Assembly: GCF_040783535.2 (NCBI RefSeq)
Contig: NZ_JBFONW020000001.1
Span: 992,001-1,056,000 of the forward strand
Length of the DNA stretch: 64,000 nucleotides
DNA from: Aestuariibius insulae
GTDB taxonomy: Bacteria > Pseudomonadota > Alphaproteobacteria > Rhodobacterales > Rhodobacteraceae
Direction of reading: 5' to 3'
Position numbers and translations under genes: made by a program. The notes under the pieces were generated by a model, which had not been told where the DNA came from, ran no database searches, and saw nothing but the letters and a program-made list of their open reading frames with translations. Of this stretch, positions 27,136 through 36,921 are shown one piece after another. Position 1 is the first letter of the stretch. Each line of letters opens with the position of its first letter.

Positions 27136-27299
27136 GGGCATCCTTCTCTGGCGTTCTCAAGACATTGCCCATGATCCGGCGCTATTCAAGGACCGGCAGT
27201 CGCTTTCTCGTTTTGCGCTGTCCGCAGGCAATGGCGGCTTGCCCGTGCGATCCGCCGCCGCTAAAGCCGAACGGCACCTGATGTGAGGAAGCCCCGACA

Positions 27300-28640
27300 A
27301 TGCGTCTGAGCCGTTATTTTCTGCCCGTTCTCAAGGAAACGCCTGCCGATGCGCAGATCGCTTCGCACCGGTTCATGCTGCGGGCGGGGATGATCCGGCA
27401 ACAGGCGGCGGGGATCTATTCCTGGCTGCCTTTGGGCTTCAAGGTGCTCAAAAGGATCGAGCAGATCGTGCATGAAGAGCAGCAGCGCGCCGGACATATC
27501 CCCGTTCTGATGCCGACGATCCAGCCAGCCGACCTGTGGCAGGAGAGCGGCCGCTACAACGCCTATGGGCCCGAGATGCTGCGCGTGCGCGACCGGCACG
27601 ACCGCGACATGCTCTTTGGACCGACCAACGAGGAGATGATCACGGATATCTTCCGCGGCTCGGTCTCCAGCTACAAGGACCTGCCGCTGACACTTTATCA
27701 TATCCAGTGGAAGTTCCGCGACGAGATGCGCCCGCGCTTCGGCGTCATGCGGGGCCGCGAGTTCTACATGAAGGACGGCTACAACTTCGATCTTGATGAA
27801 GCGGCAGCCCATCACGCCTATAACCGGCATCTCGTCAGCTATCTGCGCACCTACGAGCGGATGGGGCTTCAAGCGATCCCGATGAAGGCCGAAGGCGGCC
27901 CGATCGGCGGCGACTACACGCATGAATTCCTCGTTCTCGCCGATACCGGCGAAAGCGGCGTGTTCTACGATGCACGGATTGAGGATATCCGCCTTGGCTC
28001 GCGCGAGATCGACTACGATAGCGTCGATCAGTGCCGCGGCGTGCTCGACGAGTTCACCGAGCTGTATGCGCGCACGGACGATACTCATGATGCCGCCGAT
28101 TTCGAGGATGCGGTGCCCGAGGAGCATCGGCGCGAAGCACGCGGGATCGAGGTCGGCCAGATCTTCTATTTCGGCACCAAGTATTCCGAGCCGATGGGCG
28201 CGACAGTGCAAGGTCCCGACGGCAAGCCGGTGCCGGTTCATATGGGCTCTCACGGGATCGGAGTATCACGGCTTGTCGGAGCGATCATCGAGGCGTCCCG
28301 TGACGACAAGGGGATCATCTGGCCCGAAGGCGTCACGCCGTTCCATTGCGGGATCGTCAATCTCAAGCAAGGCGATGCAGAGGCCGATGCGGCCTGCGAA
28401 AGCCTCTATGCCGGGCTGACGGCGCTGGGGCTCGAGCCGCTTTACGACGACCGCAACGAGCGGGCCGGGGGCAAGTTCGCGACGATGGATCTGATCGGTT
28501 TGCCGTGGCGGATCACGGTCGGGCCGCGCGGTCTGAAGAACGGCGTGGTCGAGCTGACCTCGCGCCGGACTGGCGAGAGCGAGGAGATGCCGCCCGAGCA
28601 AGCGCTCGAGCGGATCGGGTCGATTTATTCCGGCGTCTAG
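27300..28640 (+). CDS. proS: Prolyl-tRNA synthetase
   Basis: Class II synthetase charging tRNA-Pro. 446 residues, the short alphaproteobacterial type without the YbaK-like editing insertion: class II motif 1 region AGMIRQQAAGIYSWLPLG near 30, motif 2 YHIQWKFRDEMRPRFGVMRGREFYMKDGY near 140-160, motif 3 GSHGIGVSRLVGAIIE near 320, and an anticodon-binding domain (about 345-446). Divergent from the AI-2E transporter gene. Confidence 0.96.
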   Translation: MRLSRYFLPVLKETPADAQIASHRFMLRAGMIRQQAAGIYSWLPLGFKVLKRIEQIVHEEQQRAGHIPVLMPTIQPADLWQESGRYNAYGPEMLRVRDRHDRDMLFGPTNEEMITDIFRGSVSSYKDLPLTLYHIQWKFRDEMRPRFGVMRGREFYMKDGYNFDLDEAAAHHAYNRHLVSYLRTYERMGLQAIPMKAEGGPIGGDYTHEFLVLADTGESGVFYDARIEDIRLGSREIDYDSVDQCRGVLDEFTELYARTDDTHDAADFEDAVPEEHRREARGIEVGQIFYFGTKYSEPMGATVQGPDGKPVPVHMGSHGIGVSRLVGAIIEASRDDKGIIWPEGVTPFHCGIVNLKQGDAEADAACESLYAGLTALGLEPLYDDRNERAGGKFATMDLIGLPWRITVGPRGLKNGVVELTSRRTGESEEMPPEQALERIGSIYSGV

Positions 28641-28652
28641 GGAGGCGCCGCC

Positions 28653-30314
28653 TTAAGCGGCGAGACCCAGCTTGTAGACGTGGATTTCGAAAGTCGGATG
28701 CGCATCGGCTCCGACGACATTCGGCGCTGCATGGCGGTAGATCGAGCGCCAATAGGGCTGAATGACGACACCCTCGTCGAGCATGATCGTCTGGATTTCG
28801 GCCATCAGCTCGCGGCGGGTATCGGCGTCCGAGATTGCCATCGCCTCGTTCAGCTTGGCGTCGAAGTCGGGATTCGAGAACCCGCTTTCGTTCCAGGCCT
28901 CGCCGGACCTGTACGCCAAGGCCAGCACCTGAACCCCCAAGGGGCGCTGCGCCCAGTCCGTGGTCGAGAAGGGATACTTTGTCCAGTCGTTCCAGAAGGT
29001 CGCGCCGGGAAGGATCGTTCGCGTGACGTTCAGCCCCGCATCGCGAAGCTGAGCGGCCACGCTGTCCGACGTATCGCGCCGCCAGTTGTCGTCGATCGAG
29101 ATCAACTCGTGCTCGAAATCGGCCATGCCCGCCTCTTCCATCAGGGCAAGCGCCTGAGCGGGATCGTGGGGCAGCCGTTCGACATCGGCATATTCGGGAT
29201 GGATCGGAGAGACGTGGAAGTTGTTGGCGACCTCGCCCAACCCCGCATAGCCCAGCTCCAGACAGACGGCGTTATCGACCGCCATGGCAAGCGCTCGTCT
29301 CACCCGTGCATCTGCATAGGGGGTCTGGCCGTTCACTTCGGCGGTCTGGTTCGTTCGGATGCACAACGTGTTGGCCGTCACTGCCTCGGATCTAGTCCAT
29401 CCGATTGTGTCCATCAGCTCGACGAATTCGCCAAGGCTCTCGTAGACCATATCGACCTCGCCCGCATCGGCGGCTGCGAAATGCGAGGCCTGATCGGTGC
29501 CGAAGTCGATGAACCGAATTTCCTCGAGAAAAGCGCCGCCATAGCCTTCGGTGCGGTTGCCCCACCAGTCATGATCCGCGTTCTTGAGCAGGATCGCCTC
29601 GACACCGACCGTATACTCGCCCGGAAAGTAAGGGCCTGTTCCAACCGGATTAGCGAGCGGATCATCGCCGGAGAAGCTCTGCGGGACGATCGCTGCCGGA
29701 TAGTCCGAGAAGCCCGCGATCAATGTGATGTCGGCCATTCCTGGACGCAGGACCAGCGTCGCCTCATCGACAACCTCCACGGCGCCCTCGCGAAGGGTGC
29801 CGGTTTCGGAATCGATCAAGGATGTCATGCGGGAGGCCATCGAGTTGCCCTCGACGGCCGTTTCGCACCAGCGGGCGATGTTGAACGCGACGTCCTCGGC
29901 GGTGAAGTCGCTGCCATCGTTCCAGGTGACGCCGGGCCGGACGTTGAGCGTATATTCGGTGGCGTCGTCATTCACATCCCAGCTTTCCAGCAGCATCCCG
30001 CGAATGGTGCCATCGCGTTGATACTCAACAAGATATTCAAGCCAGCCGCGCGTGTAGTTCGACATTTGCGGCCAGTCATAGGTGCGCGGATCCTTGAGGG
30101 CACGGACATCCTGCTGGATCCGCAGAACGCCGCCCTCCTGCGCGCCGCTCTGGGCCAAAGCAGGGCTTTGCAGCCCGATCAGGCCATAGGCGGCGGTCGA
30201 GGTCAGCCCGAGCGCGGTCGCGCGGGTCAGGAATTCACGGCGAGAGAGATGTCCTTGGGCATGTTCGGTGGCGAAAAGATCAGCGGCAGGGTGGGAAAGC
30301 GGGCGGTGCGTCAT
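28653..30314 (-). CDS. ABC transporter substrate-binding protein, peptide/nickel family
   Basis: Periplasmic solute-binding protein of the SBP_bac_5 type (oligopeptide, dipeptide, nickel, opine). About 553 residues with a twin-arginine signal near 25-55 (SRREFLTRATALGL, cleavage around ALAQS). Family element EYTLNVRPGVTWNDGSDFTAEDVAFN is visible near 125-150. Two nearby ATG codons (30329, 30314); I take 30314, with GGAG 7 bp upstream. No permease or ATPase genes accompany it, so it is an orphan receptor in this window. Converges with proS. Confidence 0.88.
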   Translation of the reverse strand: MTHRPLSHPAADLFATEHAQGHLSRREFLTRATALGLTSTAAYGLIGLQSPALAQSGAQEGGVLRIQQDVRALKDPRTYDWPQMSNYTRGWLEYLVEYQRDGTIRGMLLESWDVNDDATEYTLNVRPGVTWNDGSDFTAEDVAFNIARWCETAVEGNSMASRMTSLIDSETGTLREGAVEVVDEATLVLRPGMADITLIAGFSDYPAAIVPQSFSGDDPLANPVGTGPYFPGEYTVGVEAILLKNADHDWWGNRTEGYGGAFLEEIRFIDFGTDQASHFAAADAGEVDMVYESLGEFVELMDTIGWTRSEAVTANTLCIRTNQTAEVNGQTPYADARVRRALAMAVDNAVCLELGYAGLGEVANNFHVSPIHPEYADVERLPHDPAQALALMEEAGMADFEHELISIDDNWRRDTSDSVAAQLRDAGLNVTRTILPGATFWNDWTKYPFSTTDWAQRPLGVQVLALAYRSGEAWNESGFSNPDFDAKLNEAMAISDADTRRELMAEIQTIMLDEGVVIQPYWRSIYRHAAPNVVGADAHPTFEIHVYKLGLAA

Positions 30315-30485
30315 CGGGATCTCCGTCATGACGTGAATTGACGCCTCACCGTTGAAGCGCCTCGCCTCCAGAACAATAGCTGACCTGTGACCCGAGGCAA
30401 CGCCGCGGCACCTCGCTCGGTCGCTTGACGCCGAACGGCGGGCAGCGCACGGTCCCCTCAACCAAAAAGACCAAGCAGAGCATAG

Positions 30486-31772
30486 ATGTCAGGCAGTCCC
30501 CCTCCTTTTTCGCGGTTCGAATGGATGATCGCGTGGCGCTATATCCGCGCGCGGCGCGCCGAAGGCGGCGTGTCGACGATGACATGGATCAGCCTGATCG
30601 GGATCACGCTGGCGGTCTTTGCCCTGATCGCGACCCTCGCCGTCAGATCCGGATTTCGGTCGGAATTCGTGGGAACGATCCTCGGCGCGAATGCCCATGT
30701 GAGCGTCTACAATATCCCGGTGGTCGATGCGTCCGGCGCGCTGGACCGAACGATCTCGGACTACGAGGCGCGCGCCTCTCAGCTTGCCGATGTGCCTGGA
30801 GTGATCCGCGCGGCCCCCGTCGTCAAAGGCGAGGTGATGGCCAATCACCGGCAGGAGAGCACGTTCGTCCAGGTCTTTGGAATGACCGCCGAGGATCTGC
30901 GGGATATCCCCCGCATCGTCGATCCGGTGACATCGCGAGGCGATCTTGACCGGTACGAGGACGGCATCGCCATCGGCAACGGGATCGCCGCCGAGCTGGG
31001 GCTGATGGTCGGCGACCGGATCGAGCTGGTGTCGAATACGGGGCCGATGACGCCCATGGGGCGCGGCCTTAGGCGGAACTTCTACGAGGTCGTCTTTATT
31101 TTCAGCGCAGGCCGCTATGATATCGACCGCACGCGGGTCTACATGCCGCTCGAGGCCGCGCAAAGCATGTTCAACCGCGAGGGCCGCGTCGACGAGATCG
31201 AGGTCATGGTCGAGGCCCCCGAGGAAATCGACGCGCTGCGGCCTGCCTTGATGGAAGCGCTCGGCCCCCAAGGGCAGATCTTCACGTGGCGAGAGGCCTA
31301 TTCCTCCTTCCTGAGAGCCTTGGCGGTGGAGGACAACGTGATGTTCGTGATCCTGTCGATCCTCGTTCTGATCGCGTCGATGAACATCATTTCCGGACTG
31401 ATCATGCTGGTGAAGAACAAGGGCCGGGACATCGGTATCCTCAGGACCATGGGGCTGACCCAAGGCTCGGTCCTGCGCGTTTTCTTCCTGTGCGGTGCGA
31501 GTATTGGAACAATCGGGACGGTCTGCGGCGTGATCCTTGGATGCCTCTTTGCGATCTATATCGATCCGATCTTCTCTGCGGTGAACTACCTGGCGGGGGG
31601 AGGGGTCTGGGATCCGTCAATCCGCGGGATCTACAATCTGCCCGCCGAGCTGCATCTGGAGGATGTGCTGTCCGCCGTCGCCCTGTCCCTGGGACTAAGC
31701 TGGACCATCACCTATTTCCCCGCGCGGCGTGCGGCGCGGATGAACCCGGTCGAGGCTTTGCGCTATGAGTGA
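30486..31772 (+). CDS. lolC: Lipoprotein-releasing ABC permease LolC/LolE
   Basis: Membrane subunit of the Lol complex that extracts lipoproteins from the inner membrane for the outer membrane. 428 residues: N-terminal helix (ISLIGITLAVFALIATLAV), a large periplasmic MacB-like domain (about 50-270) and three C-terminal helices in an FtsX domain, including NIISGLIMLVKNKGRDIGILRTMG near 305-330. The fused single LolC/E form is usual in Alphaproteobacteria. Overlaps lolD by 8 bp. Confidence 0.93.
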   Translation: MSGSPPPFSRFEWMIAWRYIRARRAEGGVSTMTWISLIGITLAVFALIATLAVRSGFRSEFVGTILGANAHVSVYNIPVVDASGALDRTISDYEARASQLADVPGVIRAAPVVKGEVMANHRQESTFVQVFGMTAEDLRDIPRIVDPVTSRGDLDRYEDGIAIGNGIAAELGLMVGDRIELVSNTGPMTPMGRGLRRNFYEVVFIFSAGRYDIDRTRVYMPLEAAQSMFNREGRVDEIEVMVEAPEEIDALRPALMEALGPQGQIFTWREAYSSFLRALAVEDNVMFVILSILVLIASMNIISGLIMLVKNKGRDIGILRTMGLTQGSVLRVFFLCGASIGTIGTVCGVILGCLFAIYIDPIFSAVNYLAGGGVWDPSIRGIYNLPAELHLEDVLSAVALSLGLSWTITYFPARRAARMNPVEALRYE

Positions 31773-32442
31773 AGCCGCGCTCGCCCTCGACGGGATCACG
31801 AAGGTCTACAATTCTGGGAAACCGTCCGAGATCAAGGTTCTGCAGGGTGTGTCCCTGTCCGTCGCTGCGGGCGAGGTTGTGGCCCTTGTCGCTCCGTCGG
31901 GGGCAGGCAAATCGACTCTTCTGCACATCGCAGGACTGCTCGACAGCGCCGATGGCGGATCGGTGGCAATCGGCGGTGAGGATGTAACAGCGCTCGGCGA
32001 CCGGCGGCGCACGGCGATGCGGCGCGCGAAGGTCGGCTTCATCTATCAGTTTCACCACCTCCTTCCCGAATTCAACGCATTGGAAAACATCATCCTCCCC
32101 CAGCTTGCGAATGGAACGGGGGCAGGCGCGGCAGAGGGGCGGGCGCTTGATCTGCTCAAGCGCGTGGGGCTCGAGGCCCGCGCCGACCACCGTCCCGCCG
32201 CCCTTTCGGGCGGAGAGCAGCAACGGGTCGCGTTTTGCCGGGCGCTTGCGAACGGTCCCGGGCTGCTTCTGGCGGACGAGCCGACGGGCAATCTGGATCC
32301 CGCGACATCGGATATCGTCTTCGGCGTCCTCATGGACCTCGTCCGCGACACCGGGCTGGCGGCGGTAATCGCAACGCACAATCTGGAACTGGCGGCCCGC
32401 ATGGACCGAACCGTGCGATTGGAGGCAGGTCGGATCGTCTAG
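31765..32442 (+). CDS. lolD: Lipoprotein-releasing ABC ATPase LolD
   Basis: ATP-binding subunit partnering the overlapping permease. 225 residues: Walker A APSGAGKST near 45, Q-loop FIYQFHHLLPEFNALEN near 90, signature LSGGEQQRVAF near 148, Walker B LLLADEPTGNLD near 168, and H-loop ATHNLE near 203. The LolD-specific FHHLLPEF stretch supports the assignment over generic MacB ATPases. Confidence 0.95.
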   Translation: MSEAALALDGITKVYNSGKPSEIKVLQGVSLSVAAGEVVALVAPSGAGKSTLLHIAGLLDSADGGSVAIGGEDVTALGDRRRTAMRRAKVGFIYQFHHLLPEFNALENIILPQLANGTGAGAAEGRALDLLKRVGLEARADHRPAALSGGEQQRVAFCRALANGPGLLLADEPTGNLDPATSDIVFGVLMDLVRDTGLAAVIATHNLELAARMDRTVRLEAGRIV

Positions 32443-32544
32443 GCGATCCGCTCGCCGTTCTTTGGCTTGGCAGGACATGCGCGCAGCCCAAAGGGAGAGC
32501 GCCGCAACGCCTCGCCGCGCAAAGTCTGTAAGAGAAAGCCGGGA

Positions 32545-32619
<75 letters not shown>

Positions 32620-32702
32620 ATCGGTGCGGGGACCTAACCCCAATAGATCAACCGCGCAAGCCCTGACTGGACGCTTTTTGGCCCGCTTGGTAGGGACCTT
32701 TC

Positions 32703-32870
32703 ATGAGCGAAAAGAGTTCGTCAGACAGAGCCTCCACCGCGCAAGGCAAAGCCGAGACCACCCGACCGGACCGGGAGGCACGTCTCAAGGCCGCTTTGAA
32801 GGCCAACCTCGCGCGTCGGAAGGCCCAAAAGCGCGCAAGAGACGACGGGCACGAGCAGGACGAAGGATAA
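32703..32870 (+). CDS. Small basic conserved protein before murA
   Basis: A 55-residue ORF ending 6 bp before murA. The core RLKAALKANLARRKAQKRAR is a strongly basic helix, flanked by acidic ends (DDGHEQDEG at the C terminus). I recall short proteins with this ALKANLARRKAQ pattern before murA throughout Rhodobacteraceae. Probably co-transcribed with murA; possibly a nucleic-acid or ribosome contact, but unproven. Confidence 0.75.
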   Translation: MSEKSSSDRASTAQGKAETTRPDREARLKAALKANLARRKAQKRARDDGHEQDEG

Positions 32871-32876
32871 ACGAAC

Positions 32877-34142
32877 ATGGACTCGATACTGGTACGCGGC
32901 GGCAACACGCTGTCCGGGCAGATCCCGATCGCGGGCGCCAAGAATGCCTGTCTGACGCTGATGCCGGCCACGCTGCTAAGCGAGGAGCCTCTTACCCTCA
33001 CCAACGCACCGCGGCTCAGCGACATCAAGACGATGACCATGCTGCTCCAGTCGCTCGGGGCCGAAGTGACGTCGATGCAGGATGGCAAGGTTTTGGCCAT
33101 GTCCTCGCACGACATCACCAGCACCCGGGCCGAATACGATATCGTCCGAAAGATGCGCGCCTCCATCCTGGTTCTAGGCCCGCTTCTGGCACGGTTCGGC
33201 GAGGCGACGGTCTCGCTGCCCGGTGGATGCGCAATCGGCGCGCGCCCTGTCGATCTTCACCTGACCGGGCTGGAGGCGCTGGGCGCGACCCTCGATCTGT
33301 CCGATGGATACGTTCACGCCAAGGCGTCCGGCGGGCTGAAGGGCGGGCGGGTCAAGCTGGCTTTCGCCAGCGTCGGGGCGACCGAAAACATCCTCATGGC
33401 GGCCACGCTCGCCAAAGGCACATCAGTCATTGAAAATGCGGCGCGCGAGCCTGAAATCGTCGATCTCGCGAAATGCCTCAGGGCCATGGGCGCTCAGATC
33501 GAGGGGGATGGAACTTCCGAGATTACCGTCGAAGGGGTCGACCGGCTTCACGGCGCGACCCATCAGGTCGTCACCGACCGGATCGAGCTTGGGACCTACA
33601 TGCTGGCGCCTGCCTTTGCAGGCGGAGAGGTGGAATGTCTGGGCGGACGGATCGAACTGGTCGAGGCCTTTGTCGACAAGATCCGCGCAGCCGGCCTTGA
33701 CGTGACCGAGACCGACCGGGGCCTCAAGGTGGCCCGCACGAACGGGCGCGTGCATGCCGTCGATGTCACAACCGAGCCGTTCCCGGGCTTCCCGACCGAC
33801 CTTCAGGCCCAGATGATGGCCATGCTTTGCCTGGCCGAGGGCACCAGCACGCTGGAAGAAAAGATCTTCGAGAACCGCTTCATGCATGCGCCCGAGCTTC
33901 AGCGAATGGGTGCCAAGATCGACGTTCGCGGCGGAACGGCCAAGGTCACCGGCGTCGAAAGCCTGCGCGGCGCGCCCGTGATGGCGACGGATTTGCGGGC
34001 CTCGGTCTCCCTCATTCTCGCGGGCCTCGCGGCGAAGGGTGAAACGCGCGTGAACCGGGTCTATCATCTTGATCGCGGCTACGAGAATGTAGAGCGGAAG
34101 CTCAGCGCGCTGGGTGCGGATATCGAACGGATTAGTGAATGA
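32877..34142 (+). CDS. murA: UDP-N-acetylglucosamine 1-carboxyvinyltransferase
   Basis: First committed step of peptidoglycan synthesis: enolpyruvyl transfer from PEP to UDP-GlcNAc. 421 residues of the EPT fold. PEP/UDP-GlcNAc contacts include GAKNACLTLMPA at 20-32; the mobile loop LPGGCAIGARPVDLH bears the catalytic Cys at 118, so the enzyme should be of the fosfomycin-sensitive type. Its stop overlaps the DUF2948 gene (ATGA), a linkage common in Rhodobacterales. Confidence 0.97.
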   Translation: MDSILVRGGNTLSGQIPIAGAKNACLTLMPATLLSEEPLTLTNAPRLSDIKTMTMLLQSLGAEVTSMQDGKVLAMSSHDITSTRAEYDIVRKMRASILVLGPLLARFGEATVSLPGGCAIGARPVDLHLTGLEALGATLDLSDGYVHAKASGGLKGGRVKLAFASVGATENILMAATLAKGTSVIENAAREPEIVDLAKCLRAMGAQIEGDGTSEITVEGVDRLHGATHQVVTDRIELGTYMLAPAFAGGEVECLGGRIELVEAFVDKIRAAGLDVTETDRGLKVARTNGRVHAVDVTTEPFPGFPTDLQAQMMAMLCLAEGTSTLEEKIFENRFMHAPELQRMGAKIDVRGGTAKVTGVESLRGAPVMATDLRASVSLILAGLAAKGETRVNRVYHLDRGYENVERKLSALGADIERISE

Positions 34143-34612
34143 CAGATGCAAGTTTTGCCGATGGAGGTGAGAAACCGCTAAGGTTGGTCGCCCGCGACAG
34201 CGAGGATCTTAAGGTGATCTCCTCGCTTCTGCAGGATGCCGTTTTCCCGGGCGAAGAGATGCTTTGGAAGGCGTCCGATCGCCGCTTCGCAATTCTGCTC
34301 AACCGCTTTCGCTGGGAGGACAAGCCTGCCGCCGAACGGCGCGGCCGCGACTTTGAACGCGTCCAGGCGGTTCTGGCCTTCGAGGATGTGACCGGCGTCG
34401 CTTCGCAAGGCGTGGTCAAGGATCCCGATATCGTCCTGTCCCTTCTGACGATCGAATTCGAGGCGGAAGAGGACGGCACCGGCGCAGTGATCCTGACACT
34501 GGCCGGTGACGGAGCGATCCGGGTGGAGGTCGAAGCGCTGGAGGTTTTGCTGCGCGATGTCACCCGTCCCTATCGCGCGCCCTCTCGTAAGGCGCCGGAG
34601 CATGACGTTTGA
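34139..34612 (+). CDS. DUF2948 family protein
   Basis: A 157-residue soluble protein characteristic of Alphaproteobacteria, with the conserved pattern LVARDSEDLKVISSLLQDAVFPGEEM near 15-40, RFAILLNRFRWE near 48 and LEVLLRDVTRPYRAPSR at the C terminus. Function unknown. Lies within the murA-hisD transcription unit, overlapping both neighbours. Confidence 0.9.
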   Translation: MTDASFADGGEKPLRLVARDSEDLKVISSLLQDAVFPGEEMLWKASDRRFAILLNRFRWEDKPAAERRGRDFERVQAVLAFEDVTGVASQGVVKDPDIVLSLLTIEFEAEEDGTGAVILTLAGDGAIRVEVEALEVLLRDVTRPYRAPSRKAPEHDV

Positions 34613-35111
34613 AATTCGCGCGCTCGGGCCTGACGATCTGGCGGAATGGCGCTCGATCCGTCTCGAGGCGCTGAAGACCGTCCCAGAAGCCTTCCTGACG
34701 ACCTACGACGAAGAGCGGGCTCTCACCGACGAGGCCGTCGCGAAGCGCCTGAAGAGAGGCACGATCCGGGCGATCTTTTCGGATAATGCACTGGCGGGGG
34801 TTCTCGCTTTCGTTCCAATGACCGCAGCGGCCTGCCGTCACCGGGCCGAGATCTTCGCCGTCTATACAAGGCCGAGCTATCGCAAGACTGGCGCGACATC
34901 GGCTCTGTTCGATGCGGTCCTTGCGGAGGCGCGCGAGCGCGGCTTTCGCCAGCTGGAGCTTTCGGTCGCCGCGGACAACCTGCGGGCCATCCGGTTTTAC
35001 GAACGTTACGGCTTTAAATGGCAAGGCCGCATTCCCCGGGCGGTCAGACTGGGGGATCGCTGGCAGGACGATCATTTCTATGTGCTTTCTCTGACGCAAG
35101 ACGCGTCTTGA
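34602..35111 (+). CDS. GNAT-family N-acetyltransferase
   Basis: A 169-residue acetyltransferase overlapping the end of the DUF2948 gene by 11 bp. The acetyl-CoA region is a slightly divergent form of the usual Q/RxxGxG/A loop: VYTRPSYRKTGATSALFDAVLAEARERG near 85-110; the later ELSVAADNLRAIRFYERYGFKWQG is the standard GNAT motif B. Substrate unknown. It separates DUF2948 from hisD, which may be an insertion relative to relatives. Confidence 0.88.
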   Translation: MTFEIRALGPDDLAEWRSIRLEALKTVPEAFLTTYDEERALTDEAVAKRLKRGTIRAIFSDNALAGVLAFVPMTAAACRHRAEIFAVYTRPSYRKTGATSALFDAVLAEARERGFRQLELSVAADNLRAIRFYERYGFKWQGRIPRAVRLGDRWQDDHFYVLSLTQDAS

Positions 35112-35143
35112 GCCATGGGGACCGCGCGGGTAAGAGCGGACCC

Positions 35144-36445
35144 ATGCCTCAGTTCCTTCACGCCGACGCCGCTGATTTCGAGACTGCTTTCACGGCTTTG
35201 CTAAGCGCAAAGCGGGAAGACAGCCCCGATGTGGACGACGCGGTGGCGCAGATCATCGCGGATGTGCGCACGCGCGGAGATGCGGCAGTGATCGAGCTGA
35301 CATCGAAGTTCGACCGCTTTGATCTGACGTCCGCAACGCTTGCCTTTTCGACGGCCGAGATCGATGCCGAAGTCGCCAAGGTCTCGCGGGAGGACAGAGC
35401 GGCCCTCGATCTCGCGGCGGACCGAATCGACGCCTACCATCTACGCCAGATTCCACCGGACGAAAGCTGGCAGGACGACACCGGCGCGATGCTTGGCTGG
35501 CGCTGGAGCGCCGTCGATGCGGCGGGCCTTTACGTGCCGGGCGGCCTTGCCAGCTATCCTTCCAGCGTCCTGATGAACGCGATCCCCGCGCGGGTGGCGG
35601 GTGTCCGGCGCGTGGCCATGTGCTGCCCGACCCCAGATGGCGCGGTCAATCCTCTGGTCCTCGCGGCAGCCCGCATCTCGGGCGTTGAGACGATCTACCG
35701 GATCGGCGGCGCCCAAGCGATCGCGGCACTTGCCTACGGCACCGAAACCATCCGCCCCGTCGACAAGATCACCGGCCCGGGCAATGCCTATGTGGCGGCG
35801 GCCAAGCGCCGTGTCTTCGGCAAGGTCGGGATCGACATGATCGCGGGTCCCTCCGAGGTGCTTGTCATCGCAGATGAGACTGCCGATGCCGACTGGATTG
35901 CATTGGACCTGCTCAGCCAGGCCGAACATGACGAGAGCGCCCAGTCCATCCTGATCACGACCAGCAAGGCAATGGGACACGCGGTCAGCGCGGCCGTGGA
36001 CCGCTATCTCAAGACACTGCAGCGCCGTGCCATCGCGGGGGCGAGCTGGCGTGATTTCGGCGCGATCATCGTCGTGCGCGATCTTGAGGAGGCCGCCCGA
36101 CTGTCTGACCGGATCGCCCCGGAACATCTCGAGCTTTGCGTCGAGGATCCCGACGCGCTGTCCGCCCAGATCACCCATGCAGGTGCCATCTTCATCGGAT
36201 CCTGGACCCCGGAGGCGGTCGGCGACTATGTCGGCGGTCCGAACCACGTCCTGCCAACGGCCAGATCCGCGCGGTTCTCCAGCGGGCTGTCAGTGCTCGA
36301 CTTCCTGAAACGGACCACCCTGGCGCGAATGACACCCGATAGCCTTGGCGCCATTGGACCGGCAGCTGAACGGCTTGCCATATCGGAAAGTCTGGAGGCA
36401 CATGGGTTGAGCGTCCGGGCGCGACTGGACAAGGTGAACCGATGA
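35144..36445 (+). CDS. hisD: Histidinol dehydrogenase
   Basis: Zinc enzyme for the last two oxidations of histidine synthesis. 433 residues. Family signature KITGPGNAYVAAAKRRVFGKVGIDMIAGPSE near 205-240, metal ligands Gln and His in LLSQAEHDESAQ near 262, catalytic Glu-His in APEHLELCV near 330, and a C-terminal His in the GGPNHVLPT region. The ATG at 35144 is preferred over the long upstream in-frame extension. Overlaps UPF0262 by 4 bp. Other his genes are absent from this window. Confidence 0.96.
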   Translation: MPQFLHADAADFETAFTALLSAKREDSPDVDDAVAQIIADVRTRGDAAVIELTSKFDRFDLTSATLAFSTAEIDAEVAKVSREDRAALDLAADRIDAYHLRQIPPDESWQDDTGAMLGWRWSAVDAAGLYVPGGLASYPSSVLMNAIPARVAGVRRVAMCCPTPDGAVNPLVLAAARISGVETIYRIGGAQAIAALAYGTETIRPVDKITGPGNAYVAAAKRRVFGKVGIDMIAGPSEVLVIADETADADWIALDLLSQAEHDESAQSILITTSKAMGHAVSAAVDRYLKTLQRRAIAGASWRDFGAIIVVRDLEEAARLSDRIAPEHLELCVEDPDALSAQITHAGAIFIGSWTPEAVGDYVGGPNHVLPTARSARFSSGLSVLDFLKRTTLARMTPDSLGAIGPAAERLAISESLEAHGLSVRARLDKVNR

Positions 36446-36921
36446 CCCGGATTGTCGACATTTCCTTGGACGACAAGGCGCTTCCGCCGCCCACGCCCGA
36501 AATCGAGCAGGAGCGACAGGTCGCGATCTTCGATCTGCTCGAGGCCAATACCTTCGCCCTGATCAGTCGCAACGGCAAAGAGGTTCATCCCGGACCCTAC
36601 CGTATGGGGCTTGGTATCCGCGACCAGCGGCTTGTCTTTGATCTGGCGAGCGAGGACGGGGATCCGGCCGGGGCCTTTCATCTCTCTCTCGGCCCGTTCC
36701 GGCAGGTCGTGAAGGACTATTTCCAGATCTGTGAAAGCTACTTCGAAGCGGTCAAGACGCTCCCGCCGAGCCAGATCGAGACCATCGATATGGCCAGGCG
36801 CGGAATCCATAACGAAGGGGCGCGGATCCTTCAGGAGCGGCTCGACGACAAGGCCAAGGTCGATGATGATACGGCCCGGCGGCTCTTTACGCTGATCTGC
36901 GTCCTGCATTTCGGAGGGTGA
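36442..36921 (+). CDS. UPF0262 family protein
   Basis: A 159-residue protein matching UPF0262 (alphaproteobacterial), with the conserved block LEANTFALISRNGKEVHPGPYRMGLGI near 35-60, LGPFRQVVKDYF near 85 and IDMARRGIHNEGARIL near 118. Role unknown. It regularly lies between hisD and a small phosphatase in Rhodobacterales. Overlaps neighbours on both sides by 4 bp. Confidence 0.92.
   Translation: MTRIVDISLDDKALPPPTPEIEQERQVAIFDLLEANTFALISRNGKEVHPGPYRMGLGIRDQRLVFDLASEDGDPAGAFHLSLGPFRQVVKDYFQICESYFEAVKTLPPSQIETIDMARRGIHNEGARILQERLDDKAKVDDDTARRLFTLICVLHFGG

Noticed and set aside
28646..28664. CGCCGC-CTTAA-GCGGCG hairpin between proS and the binding protein
   Set aside because: Short, overlaps a stop codon, and lacks a T tract on either strand; not convincing as terminator.
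32648..33166. Minus-strand ORF over the start of murA
   Set aside because: Antisense of murA and the small upstream gene; Ser/Arg-rich composition and no known domain.
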